Source: Calamus simplicifolius (taxonomy: Eukaryota > Streptophyta > Magnoliopsida > Arecales > Arecaceae). Taken from it: 64,000 nt of DNA. The position numbers and the translations under genes are program-made. Within the stretch, counting starts at the first letter, position 1, and each line of letters starts with the position of its first letter. The DNA is taken from NCBI GenBank assembly GCA_900491605.1, contig UESW01000073.1, positions 51,103 to 115,102 of the forward strand, read 5' to 3'. The notes beneath the pieces were generated by a model. It saw only the letters and a list, made by a program, of their open reading frames with translations. It did not search any database and had not been told where the DNA came from. Shown here in pieces: positions 44,586 to 54,947 of the stretch.

Positions 44586-46919
44586 ATGAGTTCCCAGTCT
44601 TGGTCTGCGGAGGACGATTCGGAGAATCGTTCCTCGCCCGAGAGGCCTCAAGCTTCTCCTCCTCCTTGAGTGGTCCTCCGATCCGGAGGATTATGTCCCT
44701 CTAGCCCAACGGCGGGTCGCCGGGGAGGCTCCCGCAGGGAGGCGCTCGGCAGCGGTTGGCCGGAATCCGTCGAGAGGTCGCCAGGCGAGGGCCGGCACCT
44801 CCTCGAGTGTGGGGGCAGAATCCCCGAAAGGGGCCGCCTCCACGGTAATGGGCAACGATTTGGCAAACATCCGGGCCCGTTACCAAATTCCTCGGGATGT
44901 TGAGCTCTATCTCCCGACCCCTGACGATAGGGTGATCTCATCCCGACCGGACCGGGTGGCCATCTATGAGATTTCCCTGAGGGTGGGCCTCCGCTTGCCC
45001 TTTCATCCTTTCTTCGTTAACCTCCTTGACTATTATTCCTTAATTCCTTCTCAGTTGGTCCCAAATTCCTTACGTGTCATTTGTGCCTTCGTTATCCTTT
45101 GCCATCACCTCCACATCGCCCCGCGAGTCTCTCTCTTCCGTTCCTTTTATATCCTCCGATCTCAGAAAGGTTAGTGGCTGTTCCAGCCCAGGCCCCACCG
45201 CATCCTTAAACTCCTTCTCCCTTCTTCCATTAAAGGTTGGAAATCCCGATTTTTCTTCGCCAACATTGGCCAAGTAAAGTCCTGGTGGGGAGACCCTGAC
45301 CCCCGAGGTAATGCAAATTCCACTGTCCACTCTGGAGATAGAGAGGCGCTAGGGCAGCTATTGTCCACCGAAATTCCTCGGTACAGCCTGCTCCTGACGA
45401 AGGAAAACCTCCGGTCGGCAGGTCTTATCTCCTAATTTGGTAAGTCTCCATGTACTTAACCAAAGTCTTGCCCTTGCTCTCGCTCATCATTTTTTTTTTT
45501 TTTTTTTGCTGACCCCGATCGATACGCGCAGCTATGAAAATCCCAGCACGCTGACTCATGAAAGCCGCCGCCAAAAGGAAGGCCCGAAAGGGACCGAGCG
45601 AGGGGCGGCGAGCACCAGATTCAAAGCGCCTGACAGTGCGGGCACTCGAGCCATCCGCACCGCAGGAGCCTCTGGTCGCCCCGGAGATAGACTTGACGGC
45701 CGACACCCCACCTGAAAGGACCGCGAGTGGTGGAGTGGCCATAGAGACACCGGCCGCGGGGGAGCCGGCGATCACAGGGGAGTCGGCCATGGAGGCAGAG
45801 CCGGCCATGGAAGAGCCGGCCGCAGAGGAGCCAACTACGGTGGGGGGGTCTCCTGCCCCCTGCGAACCAGCCCCCACCGAAGCTGCAAGGGACTGGGGCG
45901 AGGGACCATCGTAGACAGCAGGCCCACCCCTGGAGAGGACGCCAGTGAGCAGCTCTCCATGCGCCGAATCTGAGACCGCCGGAGCTACCGAAGGGAGTAG
46001 GGCTAGGCGGGGGCTGTCTCGGGACTCCGTCCTAGACGATGGGAACCGGGTGGAGCGGCACATCTCGTCAATCTTCGTACCGGAGGTTCAGGAGGAGCTC
46101 AGCCACTTGAAGGCAACTACCTTCTTCCGTGAATCCTACGCGGCCTTAGTCAAGGTAGTTAGACTATCCGCTCTCTGCTTTCGAACTTCTTTTTGCTCTT
46201 CCTTTTCTTTTTGACATGGGGCTTGCATGCAGGTTGCCAACTCCCTGGCTATCGCCAAGGAAGTTATCCACGGTGAAAAGACCATCGTGCGGGAGGCCCA
46301 AAAAGAGGCTGAGGATGCTCGCGCTCGAGCAGAAACGGTAGAGAAGGCCTTAGAATCAGCCAAGACTGCTCGGGCTGATGAAATAAAAGCGACCGAGAAC
46401 CGGGCAGAGATTGAGTCCAACCGCCTGTGGGCGGCCCTCAACCAGCTCATGGAGGCCGAGAATGCCGTTGCGGCTAGGGACCTGCACATCTTCGAATTGG
46501 TCAAACCATCCAAGCGGCCGAGAGTCAAGTGAGTGAGGTTGAAGAAAAGGCAAGGACGGCGGAAGAGAAAATGAGGGAGGCCGAAGAAAGGGCGAAGGGA
46601 GCGGAGAGGAAAGGAATCTAGCCCTGGAGGCCGAGAGGATTGCAGTGGCAGCCCTGGCTGCTGAGAGCGGAGCTCTAGCGGCTGAGGTGGAGGTAGCTAT
46701 CGAAGTCAGGACCGCCAGAGTTATTGAAGAATTTTGGGCGTCCGAGCATTTCATGGATGAGCTGACCAAAGCTTCGATGGGGGCATATCTTCAAGGGTTC
46801 CAGCGTGGAAAGGAAAAGGTGGCTAGAGACTTAAATTTTCCCCATGCCCTTGAAGTGGAGCCGGACCGCCTCTCCGAGATGGGCTCTTCTGATGATGAGG
46901 ACGCACCTGCTAACTCATG
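44586..46919 (+). pseudogene. antisense accessory ORF of Gypsy C (Transposase_28-like plus coiled coil), spliced
   Basis: It is encoded against the element. An ATG at 44586 opens a Ser/Pro-rich leader, and a frame change near 44667 leads into the Transposase_28-like domain (44860-45172: 'RYQIPRDVELYLP', 'VAIYEISLRVGLRLPFHPFF'). The domain resumes at 45235 with 'GWKSRFFF' after a 62-bp GT-AG intron. A second intron-like border ends at about 45531 (ACGCGCAG). A third, 46155-46232 (GTAGTT...TGCATGCAG), joins 'SYAALVK' to 'VANSLAIAKEV' in frame. A long Glu/Lys/Ala coiled coil follows to the acidic C-terminus and a TGA at 46917-46919. One stop near 46532 breaks the coil. The homologous ORF in Gypsy A has borders at the last two places. 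Function is unknown. Confidence 0.78.
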
Positions 46920-47239
46920 AGCCCTATACTGTATTTTGTTTTTGTGAGCCCGACTTGGTCGGCATTTTGTAAGCACTTTTAAATTAATGAAATACACTCC
47001 TTTCAATGAGATTTGTCTCTGTTTGATTGCAATTGTCACTTCAAACTCTTTGGCAGCCGACGTGGGACCCTTAAGGGCTTCGTCGGTGTCGAGCAATCTG
47101 TAACTTACCCTTGGATAGCCTCGACTTGGCTTCGTAGGACCGAAACTTGGGGTCGAGAGGTACGAACTCCCAGTTCTCGACAAAGCGTAGGACTCGGAAG
47201 GTCAAGATAAAATCGAGCCTCCCGAGCTGCTTGCACGTT

Positions 47240-48180
47240 GCTTCGCCAATGGTACGCAGGGTTTTGTGCCTGGCTAGCCCAGGGCTTTCGTGCCGACTGG
47301 GGTCGGACTTAAGCTGCTGAGAGCCGGCAGAACGCCGCTCTGCCAGTGGTGCACTAGGCTTTGTGCCTGGCTGGCCCAGGGCTTTTGTGCCGACCGGGGT
47401 CGGGCTTAAGCTGCTGAGAGCCGGCAGTACGCCGCTCGCCAGTGGTACACTGGGATTTGTGCCTGGCTGGCCCAGGGCTTTTTGTCGACCGGGGTCGGGC
47501 TTAAGCTGCTGAGAGCGGCAGCACGCCGCTCTGCCAGTGATACACTGGGCTTTGTGCCTGGCTGGCCCAGGGCTTTTGTTCCGACCGAGGTCAGGCTTAA
47601 GCTGCTGAGAGCTGGCAGCACACCGCTCTGCCAGTGGTACACTAGGCTTTGTGCCTGGCTAGCCCAGGGATTTTGTGCTGACCGGGGTCGGGCTTAAGCT
47701 GCTGAGAGCCGACAGCATGCCGCTCTGCCAGTGGTACACTGGGTTTTGTGCCTGGCTGGCCCAGGGCTTTTGTGCCAACTGGGGTCGGGCTTAAGTTGCT
47801 GAGAGCTGACAGCACGCCGCTTTGCTAGTGGTACACTGAGCTTTGTGCCTGGCTGGCCCAGGGCTTTTGTGCCGACCGGGGTCGGGCTTAAGTTGCTGAG
47901 ATCCGGCAACATGCCGCTCTGCCAATGGTACACTGGGCTTTGTGCCTGGCTGGCCCAGGGCTTTTGTGCCGACCGGGGTCGGGCTTAAGTTGCTGAGAGC
48001 CGGCAGCACGCCGCTCTGATAGTGGTACACTGGGCTTTGTGCCTGGTTGGCCTAGGGCTTTTGTGCCGACCAGGGTTGGGCTTAAGTTTTTGAGAGCCGC
48101 CGCTCTGCTAGTGGTACACTGGGCTTTGTGCCTGGCTGGCCCAGGGCTTTTGTGCTGACCGGAGTCGGGCTTAAATTGCT
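47240..48180. repeat. 97-bp tandem array in the 3' region of Gypsy C
   Basis: The landmark 'agtggtacactgggctttgt' recurs about every 97 bp (GTAC at 47637, 47734 and 47831, among others), giving about ten copies. Units contain 'gaccggggtcgggcttaag' and 'gctggcccagggctttt'. It lies between the integrase C-terminus and the antisense ORF and shows no clear similarity to the arrays of A and B. Confidence 0.94.
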
Positions 48181-48191
48181 ACACTGAGGTA

Positions 48192-49420
48192 CTAGAACCC
48201 ACATTCATTAATATGAAATGACGGGTGAAGACCCAGAAGAATACAAGCAAGATATTTAATGTAAGAAAGGGATGTACTACTGATAGTACCGACGAGGTTG
48301 TTAGTGTTCCACGTCCGTGGAAGTGGTTTCTCATCCAGCTCTTCAATCTTGTATGCTCCATGGCGGAGCGCTTCGGTGATCCGATAAGGCCCTTCCCAGT
48401 TCGGAGCCAGCTTACCTCCTTCCGTCGGCCTCGAGACTTCAACTCGTCGAAGGATCAGGTCTCCCGGCAGGAAAGTCCTGGGACGCACACGGGCGTTGTA
48501 ATATTTGGCGGCCCGTTATCGGTAGACTGCCATCCGAAGTCGCGCTCGGTCTCGCATTTCCTCTACTAGGTCAGGTTGGCTTGCAGCCGGTCTGGGTTGT
48601 CTTCCTTGTTGTACGACTCTACCCAAGGGCTCGGTGAGCCAATCTCTACTGGGATGACAGCTTCGGACCCAAAGACTAGGCTAAATGGGGTCTCACCGGT
48701 GGGGGCTCGTGGCGTTGTGTGGTAGGCCTACAGCACATTGGGGAGCTCCTCCACCCACCATCCCTTACAGTCATCCAGTCGGGTTCTCAGTCCTTGGAGA
48801 ATGATTTGATTAGTTACCTCGGCCGCCCCGTTGGTCTGAGGGTGCCCGACGGAAGTGAATTCTGGCGGATGCCCAGTTCGGAGCAGAATTCCCGGAAGGG
48901 CGTGTTGTCAAACTGCCGGCCATTGTCGGTGACCAGGGTGTGCGGCAGTCCGAACCGGCATATAATGGACTTCCAAAAGAAGGATCTCACCTTGCTTTTC
49001 GTGATCTTAGCAAGGGCCTTGGCTTCAATCCACTTGGTGAAGTGATCAACGGCCACTAGGAGGAACTTTCGTTGTCCGGAGGCCAGGGGAAATGGTCCCA
49101 GGATATCCATACCCCACTGGGCGAAGGGCCAGGTGTCACCAAGGGGGTTGACTGAGACGTCGGCTGTCGCTGGATATTAGCATGGCTGACAGCTATCACA
49201 TCTCTTAACGAGCTCGGTTGCGTCCTCCTTCATGGTCAGCCAAAAGTACCCCTGTCGTAGGGCCTTGTGAGCTAGGGCTCTGCCCCCCAGGTGACTTTCG
49301 CAGATGCCTTCATGGATCTCCCGCAGGATGTAGTTTGATTCTGCTGGTCCCACGCACCTGAGGACCGGGTATGAGAATGATCTTGATAAAGCTTCCCATC
49401 CATCATCAAGAACCTCGGGG
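48192..49420 (-). pseudogene. integrase of Gypsy C, degenerate
   Basis: The C-terminal tail 'GGKLAPNWEGPYRI' lies at about 48390-48430 and is followed by 'RTWNTNNL'. The catalytic core (48814-49110) has 'DHFTKWIEAKAL' and 'TLVTDNGRQFDN'. A lost base near 48860 separates it from the Glu-bearing helix. The zinc region is at about 49180-49230 on the minus strand. Single-base losses recur every few hundred bases. Confidence 0.83.
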
Positions 49421-49970
49421 CCCTCCGCCTGAGTAGCTTGGCCTCAGCGGGGTTCTCTGGGAGAGTCGTCGGTCAAGTATCGGACGTAGGCGTCCATCCA
49501 GGAGGGCTCTTGTTCAACCGGCAGCACTTCATCACAACTTCAATGCTTGGGGCCTGGAGGTGCTCCACATATTTCTTCCCAGCGTCCCGTCGGCCGAAGT
49601 GGCTAGACGGGATAGTGCGTGGCCCTAGCATTCTCCGCTCGGGGAATGTAGCTGACACGGAAGTAAGAGAACCGAGAGGCTTGGAATTGCAACTTGCTCA
49701 GGTAACGGGACATGGTCGGGTCCCTAGCTTCGTACTCCCCAGTGATCTGCCCAGAAATAAGCTGAGAGTCTGTGAAGGCCCTTAAACGCCCTACGCCTAA
49801 CTCCTCAGCCAACCTTATTCCCGTTAAAGGGCTTCATACTCCGCCTGGTTGTTAGTTGCCGGGAACTAGAATCTAAGAGCATACTCCACCACTTCCCCTT
49901 CAGGGCTCGCAAGAATGAGTCTGGCTCCGCTTCCCTGAGAATTTGCTGCTCCATCTACATGCAAAATCTA
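49421..49970 (-). pseudogene. second RNase H and linker of Gypsy C, degenerate
   Basis: The minus strand contains 'GRLRAFTDSQLISGQITGEYEA' in part (49730-49800), preceded upstream by the His-Val-Asp-Gly and Asn-Asn-Gln-Ala-Glu-Tyr motifs in broken frames (about 49850-49965). The linker 'EPSWMDAYVRYLT'-like region is near 49480-49510. Confidence 0.72.
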
Positions 49971-51400
49971 GTCCTCTTTTTCTGCCTCCTCAGTCGAGGG
50001 AGGGTCCACACACTCCTCCGAGCGTATCTCCTCCAAACCCTTCTCGGTCCAGGAACACTCAACCAAGAAATCAGCTATCACCTGAGACTTCATGGTCGAC
50101 CTTGGTCGGATGGATAGGTCAAATTCACTCAGTTTGATGGCCCATTTGGCTAGCCGACCGGAGGTGTCAGGGCGAGACAAGATGGTCTGAAGAGGTTGGA
50201 CCGTGAGCACCACGATGGGATGAGCCTAAAAGTAGGGTCGGAAGCATTGGGCAGAGACCACCAGGGCAAAAATGATCTTCTCGGTTCTAGAGTATTTGGT
50301 CTCGGCATCATGAAGTACCTTGCTGGTGTAGTAGACCGGCCTCTGGACTCCATCAACATCCATGCGCACGAGAACAGAACTGACAGCTTCTGGGAGGCTG
50401 CAAGATACAGGAAGAGCTCCTCCCCACTCTTTGGTTTGGACAACAGCGGGGGAGTGGATAGAAATTGCTTCAACTCTTCGAAGGCATCCTGACACTCCTT
50501 TGTCCACTCGAAGCCATTGACCTTGCGCAGCGCCTTAAAGAAGGGCAGGCACCTTTCTGCCGATCTTGACATGAAGCGACTCAAAGCGCCACCCTCCCGG
50601 TTAGGCGTTGCACCTCCTTCTTGTTAGCTGGGGCCTCATATCCAAGATAGCCCTGATCTTGTCAGGGTTGGCTTCAATCCCTTGCTGGGTTACCATAAAG
50701 CCCAGAAACTTGCCTGCCGCCACTCCGAAGGCACACTTGTGGGGGTTAAGCCTCATTCGATACCGCGCAGGTTGTTGAAGGTCTCCTCGAGGTCGGTGAC
50801 ATGGTCAACAGCACTGGTGCTCTTGGTTAGCATATCATCCACGTACACCTCCATGTTACTCCCGATCTGGTCCTCAAAGACCTTATTCATCAACCTTTGA
50901 TAGGTGGCTCCGGCATTCTTCAGCCCAAACGGCATCACCTTGTAGCAGTAAATCCTTTTTATGTAACAAAAGAGGTGGCTTCTTCATCTGCCGGGTTCAT
51001 CCTGATCTGATTGTACCCCGAGAATGCGTCCATGAAACTAAGGGTCTCATGCACGGACGTGGCGTCCACTAGCTGGTCGATCCGGGTAACGGGAAGCTGT
51101 CTTTGGGGCATGCCTTGTTGAGATCGGTGAAGTCCACGCACATCCTAGCTCCCACTGGCCTTGCGAACCATCACGACATTCGCCAGCCAGTCCGGATAGT
51201 GCACCTCATGGATATGACCGGCCGCCAGTAGCTTCCATGCCTCCTCATCCACGGCCTTTTGTCGATCGAGGGCGAAACTCCTTTTCTTCTGCCGATAGGT
51301 TGGCACTCCGCCCTAATTTAAGTTGGTGGGTAATCACCTCTTCTGAAATTCCTGGCATATCGGACGACCAAGCGAAGACATCTGCATTAGCTCGCAGAAA
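49971..51400 (-). pseudogene. reverse transcriptase and first RNase H of Gypsy C, degenerate
   Basis: Palm motifs are at 50753-51141: 'FMDAFSGYNQIRM', 'MPFGLKNAGATYQRLM' and the Y-V-D-D box in 'MEVYVDDMLTKSTS' (about 50845). The thumb and RNase H follow, with 'FKALRKVNGFEWT' (about 50500) and 'VLVRMDVDGVQRPVYYTSK' (about 50340-50390). The segment 'TVQPLQTILSRPDTSGRLAKWA' (about 50140-50210) closes it. Several one-base deletions shift the frame (about 50390, 50600, 50770, 50965, 51080). Confidence 0.87.
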
Positions 51401-51559
51401 GGTGAGGAGTCGGTCACGAGCCTCCTCCGGGAGTAGGGCTCCAACCCATTGTTCTCGTTGGGTCCTTCCCGAGGGGAAAAGTAAGCAGGCACTCGGCCGG
51501 CTCTCCTCTTCTCTCCAGGTCTCGAGGATCCAGCGTCTCAGGTACTGGCGCGGGTGCCA

Positions 51560-51960
51560 CCCCTACGGACTAGGGGCCATGTGGTAGCAAAGTGAGGGTG
51601 ATTCTGCTCTCCCCATCTCCCCGACTCCTTCGCTGGTAGGAAACCTCACGAGGAGCCTCTTAGTGGATATGACAGCATCCAAAAGATTGAGCCCGGGCCT
51701 CCGAGGATCGCGTTGTAAGCAAGGGGCACACTAACCACCAAGAAATTCATGAAAACGTACTTTGACACGGGGTTGTGCCAGCCGTAACAGGGAGAGTGAC
51801 CTCCCCTCGACTTTCACAGAATCTTCAGTAAACCCCATCAGGGGTGTGACGACGGGCCGGAGCAGATCGGGCGACAGGTTCATGCGAACAAAAGCATCAT
51901 AGTTCAAAACATCCACAAAGCTCCCACTATCAACTAGAATTCTCTTTATGGATGTTTAGC
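51560..51960 (-). pseudogene. aspartic protease of Gypsy C, degenerate
   Basis: The active-site D-S-G lies near 51925-51935, followed by 'DVLNYDAFVRMN' (about 51890-51916). Downstream 'LMGFTEDSVKVEG' matches the same region in Gypsy B. Frame changes follow near 51800. Confidence 0.78.
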
Positions 51961-52034
51961 GATCGTCATGGATACGACGACGCTGTCATTATTTTTGTTT
52001 ACCACATCCTCTAAGTCCTTTTTAAAGAAAGGAA

Positions 52035-53705
52035 TTACAGAATCCAACTCCCCCTCCCTCTCGGCCTCTTCGGCGGGCCTCCTGCCCCCCAGGAAATCAT
52101 TGCCACCGTCTTCTCTGTTGGGGCGTTGTCGATCATCGGCGGCGGGGCGCTGACGGCCAGGAACTCCGGGTTGTTCCTCTGGACGAACTTTCCCAGGTGG
52201 CCTCGTTGGATAAGGTCTTCTATAGCCTTCTTCAGCTGGCGACAGTCGTCAGTATCATGGCCGTGATCCCGGTGATAGCGACAATAGAGGTTCTTGTTGC
52301 GAGGGATCTTCGGGTTTATTGGAGGAGGGCGCTGAAGATAAGGCTCCCCTTCAATCTCGAGCAAGATCTGCGATATCGGGGCGAGCAGTGGGGTGTAGGG
52401 TCCATCTCTTGGCGCAGGGGCTCGGGGATGGTTGTCTGGCCGGCGAGGAGGCTCAGGTCTTCTGGGGCGAGCTTCGACAGGTTCCGATCGGGCCGGTTTC
52501 TTGGAGACGCTCCCGCTAGCCTCGCGCCGGGAGAAGCCGGCCTCGTCAGCTCGGATGTATTTTTGGGCCCGGGTCAAGAGCTCGGCGTAGGAGCCGGTGG
52601 CTTCTTGTCAGGGAGTATGCGAAGCAAGACGGGTGAAGCCCTCGCTTCAAGGCCAAAGTGGCCACTGAGTCTTCAAGATTGTAGACCTCCAGGGCCGCTT
52701 CCTTGAACCGAGCGACGTAATCCCGTAAGGACTCACCGCTCTTCTGCTGGACGGCGAAGAGGCTATCCGCTACCCTTGGAATCTTTCGGCATGCATCAAA
52801 ATGGGCCAGGAAAGCTCTTTCCAACTGGCGGAAGGAATCAATACTCCGTGGTGGCAGACGGGAGTACCAAGTTCGGGCGGCCTTCTTCAGGGTGGCTGGG
52901 AAGGCGATGCACATGAGCGAATCGGTGGCCCCCTGGACTTGCATGAGAACTTTATAACTTTCCAAGTGGTCCAAGGGGTCTGTGGTCCCGTCATAAGGAT
53001 CTAGCTGGGAAAGGCGGAACCGGGTGGAGATGGGCTCTTCCATGATGCGGCGAGACAACGGAGGCCAGCTGTCGTAGTCCGTCTCTGGCAGGTGGTGATC
53101 CGGGCTAAGTTCCTCCAACCTCTGGTTATACTCGTCGAGTCGACGCTCGGCTCGACGGGCCATCCGACCATCAAAAGACCCCTCCCCCGAAGATTCAGAG
53201 GACGGAGAACGGGGACGGCAATGTCGGCGGGGGCGCTCCACCTCCTTCCCATGCCGCCGCCTAGGAGAGACACTGGCGTGGCGGGAAGGCGACCGTGTCT
53301 CTTAGAGGCTTCCCGGTGGTGAGGCTTGGGCGGAGCTTGATGGTGGTGATCCCCCGGCACCGGTGATCTCCTTCAGGAGGAATGCTGGCTGGGTTGCACC
53401 ACCCCTGGGACTGATGGGTTTGGCTCCGGCCGCTGCGGGGCTGCCTGTTGGTGCTGCAGGCCTTGAACCGCCGCTGCCAGGGATTGGACTTGCATGGCTA
53501 GGGTGGCGAATCGATCTTCCTGGAACTGCTGCGGAGGAGGCGCAAGGACATCGACCGGAGGAGTGGAAGGTCCAGCCTCCTGGGGATGCAGCGATGCTGG
53601 AACGCTGGCTGGGAGAGCCGAGGGGGCATCCGCAGGTGGATCGGATCCTCGGCGCTGCCCCCCAGCGCAACTAGTAGAGACTCCCTTCGTACGGGTCGTC
53701 ACCAT
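52035..53705 (-). pseudogene. gag of Gypsy C
   Basis: ATG at 53705 (MVTTRTKGV) opens a Gln/Pro-rich leader. After frame changes near 53365 and 53240 the capsid domain is one long open stretch (52546-53241), with 'TRFRLSQLDPYDGTTDPLDH', 'LMCIAFPATLKKAARTWYS' and 'ESLRDYVARFKEAALEVY'. A shift near 52600 leads to the nucleocapsid, whose knuckle 'YCRYHRDHGHDTDDC' is at about 52260-52300 in 52035-52577. It is the best-preserved gag of the three gypsy copies and the reference for reading the others. Confidence 0.88.
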
Positions 53706-53762
53706 GGTTTCAAGAGCTCGAGGAGAGAGATTGCAGATTGCTGGTTCGATGTCTTTCTCTTC

Positions 53763-53782
53763 CCCCCCTTCCTGGCGCGCCA
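53763..53782 (-). other. primer binding site of Gypsy C
   Basis: The minus strand reads TGGCGCGCCAGGAAGGGGGG, three bases after the 5' LTR. I do not name the tRNA with confidence. Confidence 0.82.
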
Positions 53783-53785
53783 ATC

Positions 53786-54942
53786 TGATGACGCCAAGTC
53801 ACCTTCTTCAAGCGTCGGGGAAGACGGACGTCCTTCTCTCTGGACCCCTACAAGAAAAGTCCCCGGAGACCGGATGCTCCTGTGGGGACCCTCGACGCTC
53901 AAGTTAGTCACTTGGGATCAGATGAGAACGGTTCAGAAGGGAGATGAAACAGTTAGAGTTTTAGCTAGTAGGAAGAAAACTAGAAAACCAGAGTTCAAGT
54001 ATCCTTACAGCGGGGCGCGTGCTTTTATACCTGTTCGAATGTCCCCCTTCTATTCCCAAGATCACTGATTTTTAGGAGCCCAGTTCAATAACGGACAAAA
54101 TACGGGGCCGACGATGATAGGTCGTACTGTCATCGTCCACACCAGATGCATCATGAGTTACCTGTCAGTACGACCTCACAGATGTCTCCCATCTGGGGTC
54201 GTGTCTGGTGCGCGCCACCACCGGACATGATCGTGCACAGCAACGGGCAGGTGGTGATCTGCATACCGTAACGGGGTATGGCCATGCACAGTGACAGAGA
54301 TACAACGGATCATACGCCGTTATGAGGTATGGCCACCTTCTGCCACAGATGTGCGGCGGATTATGTGGGCACGCCAGGTGGCCCAGAACAACCTGACCAT
54401 GCGCCGGGGATTGAGATGTCGTTCATGTGCCTCGAGACCGAGTGGGAGGTCTCGGGAGTTGATGTACTGTTCATGTGCCCCGAGACCGAGAGAGAGGTCC
54501 CGGGGGTTGATGTACTGTTCATGTGCCCCGAGACCGAGAGGGAGGTCTCGGGGGTTGATATACTGTTCATGTGCCCTGAGACCGAGAGGGAGGTCTCGGG
54601 AGTTGATGTACTGTTCATGTGCCCGAGACCGAGAGGGAGGTACCAGGGGTTGATGTACTGTTCATGTGCCCCGAGACCGAGAGGGAGGTCCCGGGGGTTG
54701 ATGTACTGTTCATGTGCCTCGAGACCGAGAGGAGGTCCGGGGGTTGATATATTGTTCACCGAGAGGGAGGTCCGAGGGTTGATATACTGTTCACGTGCCC
54801 CGAGACCGAGAGGGAGGTCTCGGGGGTTGATGTACTGTTCATGTGCCCCGAGACCGAGAGGGAGGTCTCGGGGATTGATGTAAGCTTCCGTCAGCTCCGC
54901 TATCTTTGCCGTTCATTCTAACGGCGCGGGATCAGCCATATA
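53786..54942 (-). repeat. 5' LTR of Gypsy C
   Basis: This LTR of 1157 bp has a TATA box at 54021-54030. Its outer end reads GCCATATA instead of the GCCATATCA of the 3' LTR, so the canonical CA end has lost its C. Confidence 0.94.
54420..54886. repeat. 48-bp U3 minisatellite, about 10 copies
   Basis: This is the same unit as at 43149-43960, with about seven fewer copies and some units shortened (for example around 54725-54780). Confidence 0.95.
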
Positions 54943-54947
54943 CAAAT
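54943..54947. repeat. right target-site duplication of Gypsy C
   Basis: CAAAT is identical to 42503-42507. Confidence 0.92.

Larger units (their letters stand above)
42508..54942 (-). mobile_element. Gypsy C: Tat-like Ty3/gypsy element with antisense ORF
   Basis: Both LTRs begin TGATGACGCC. Perfect CAAAT duplications flank the 12.4-kb element. The minus-strand order is LTR, primer binding site, gag, protease, RT, RNase H, second RNase H, integrase, 97-bp array, opposite-strand ORF, polypurine tract, LTR. The first 145 bp of the LTRs differ at about nine places. Pol has many single-base deletions, so the element is inactive. Confidence 0.95.
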
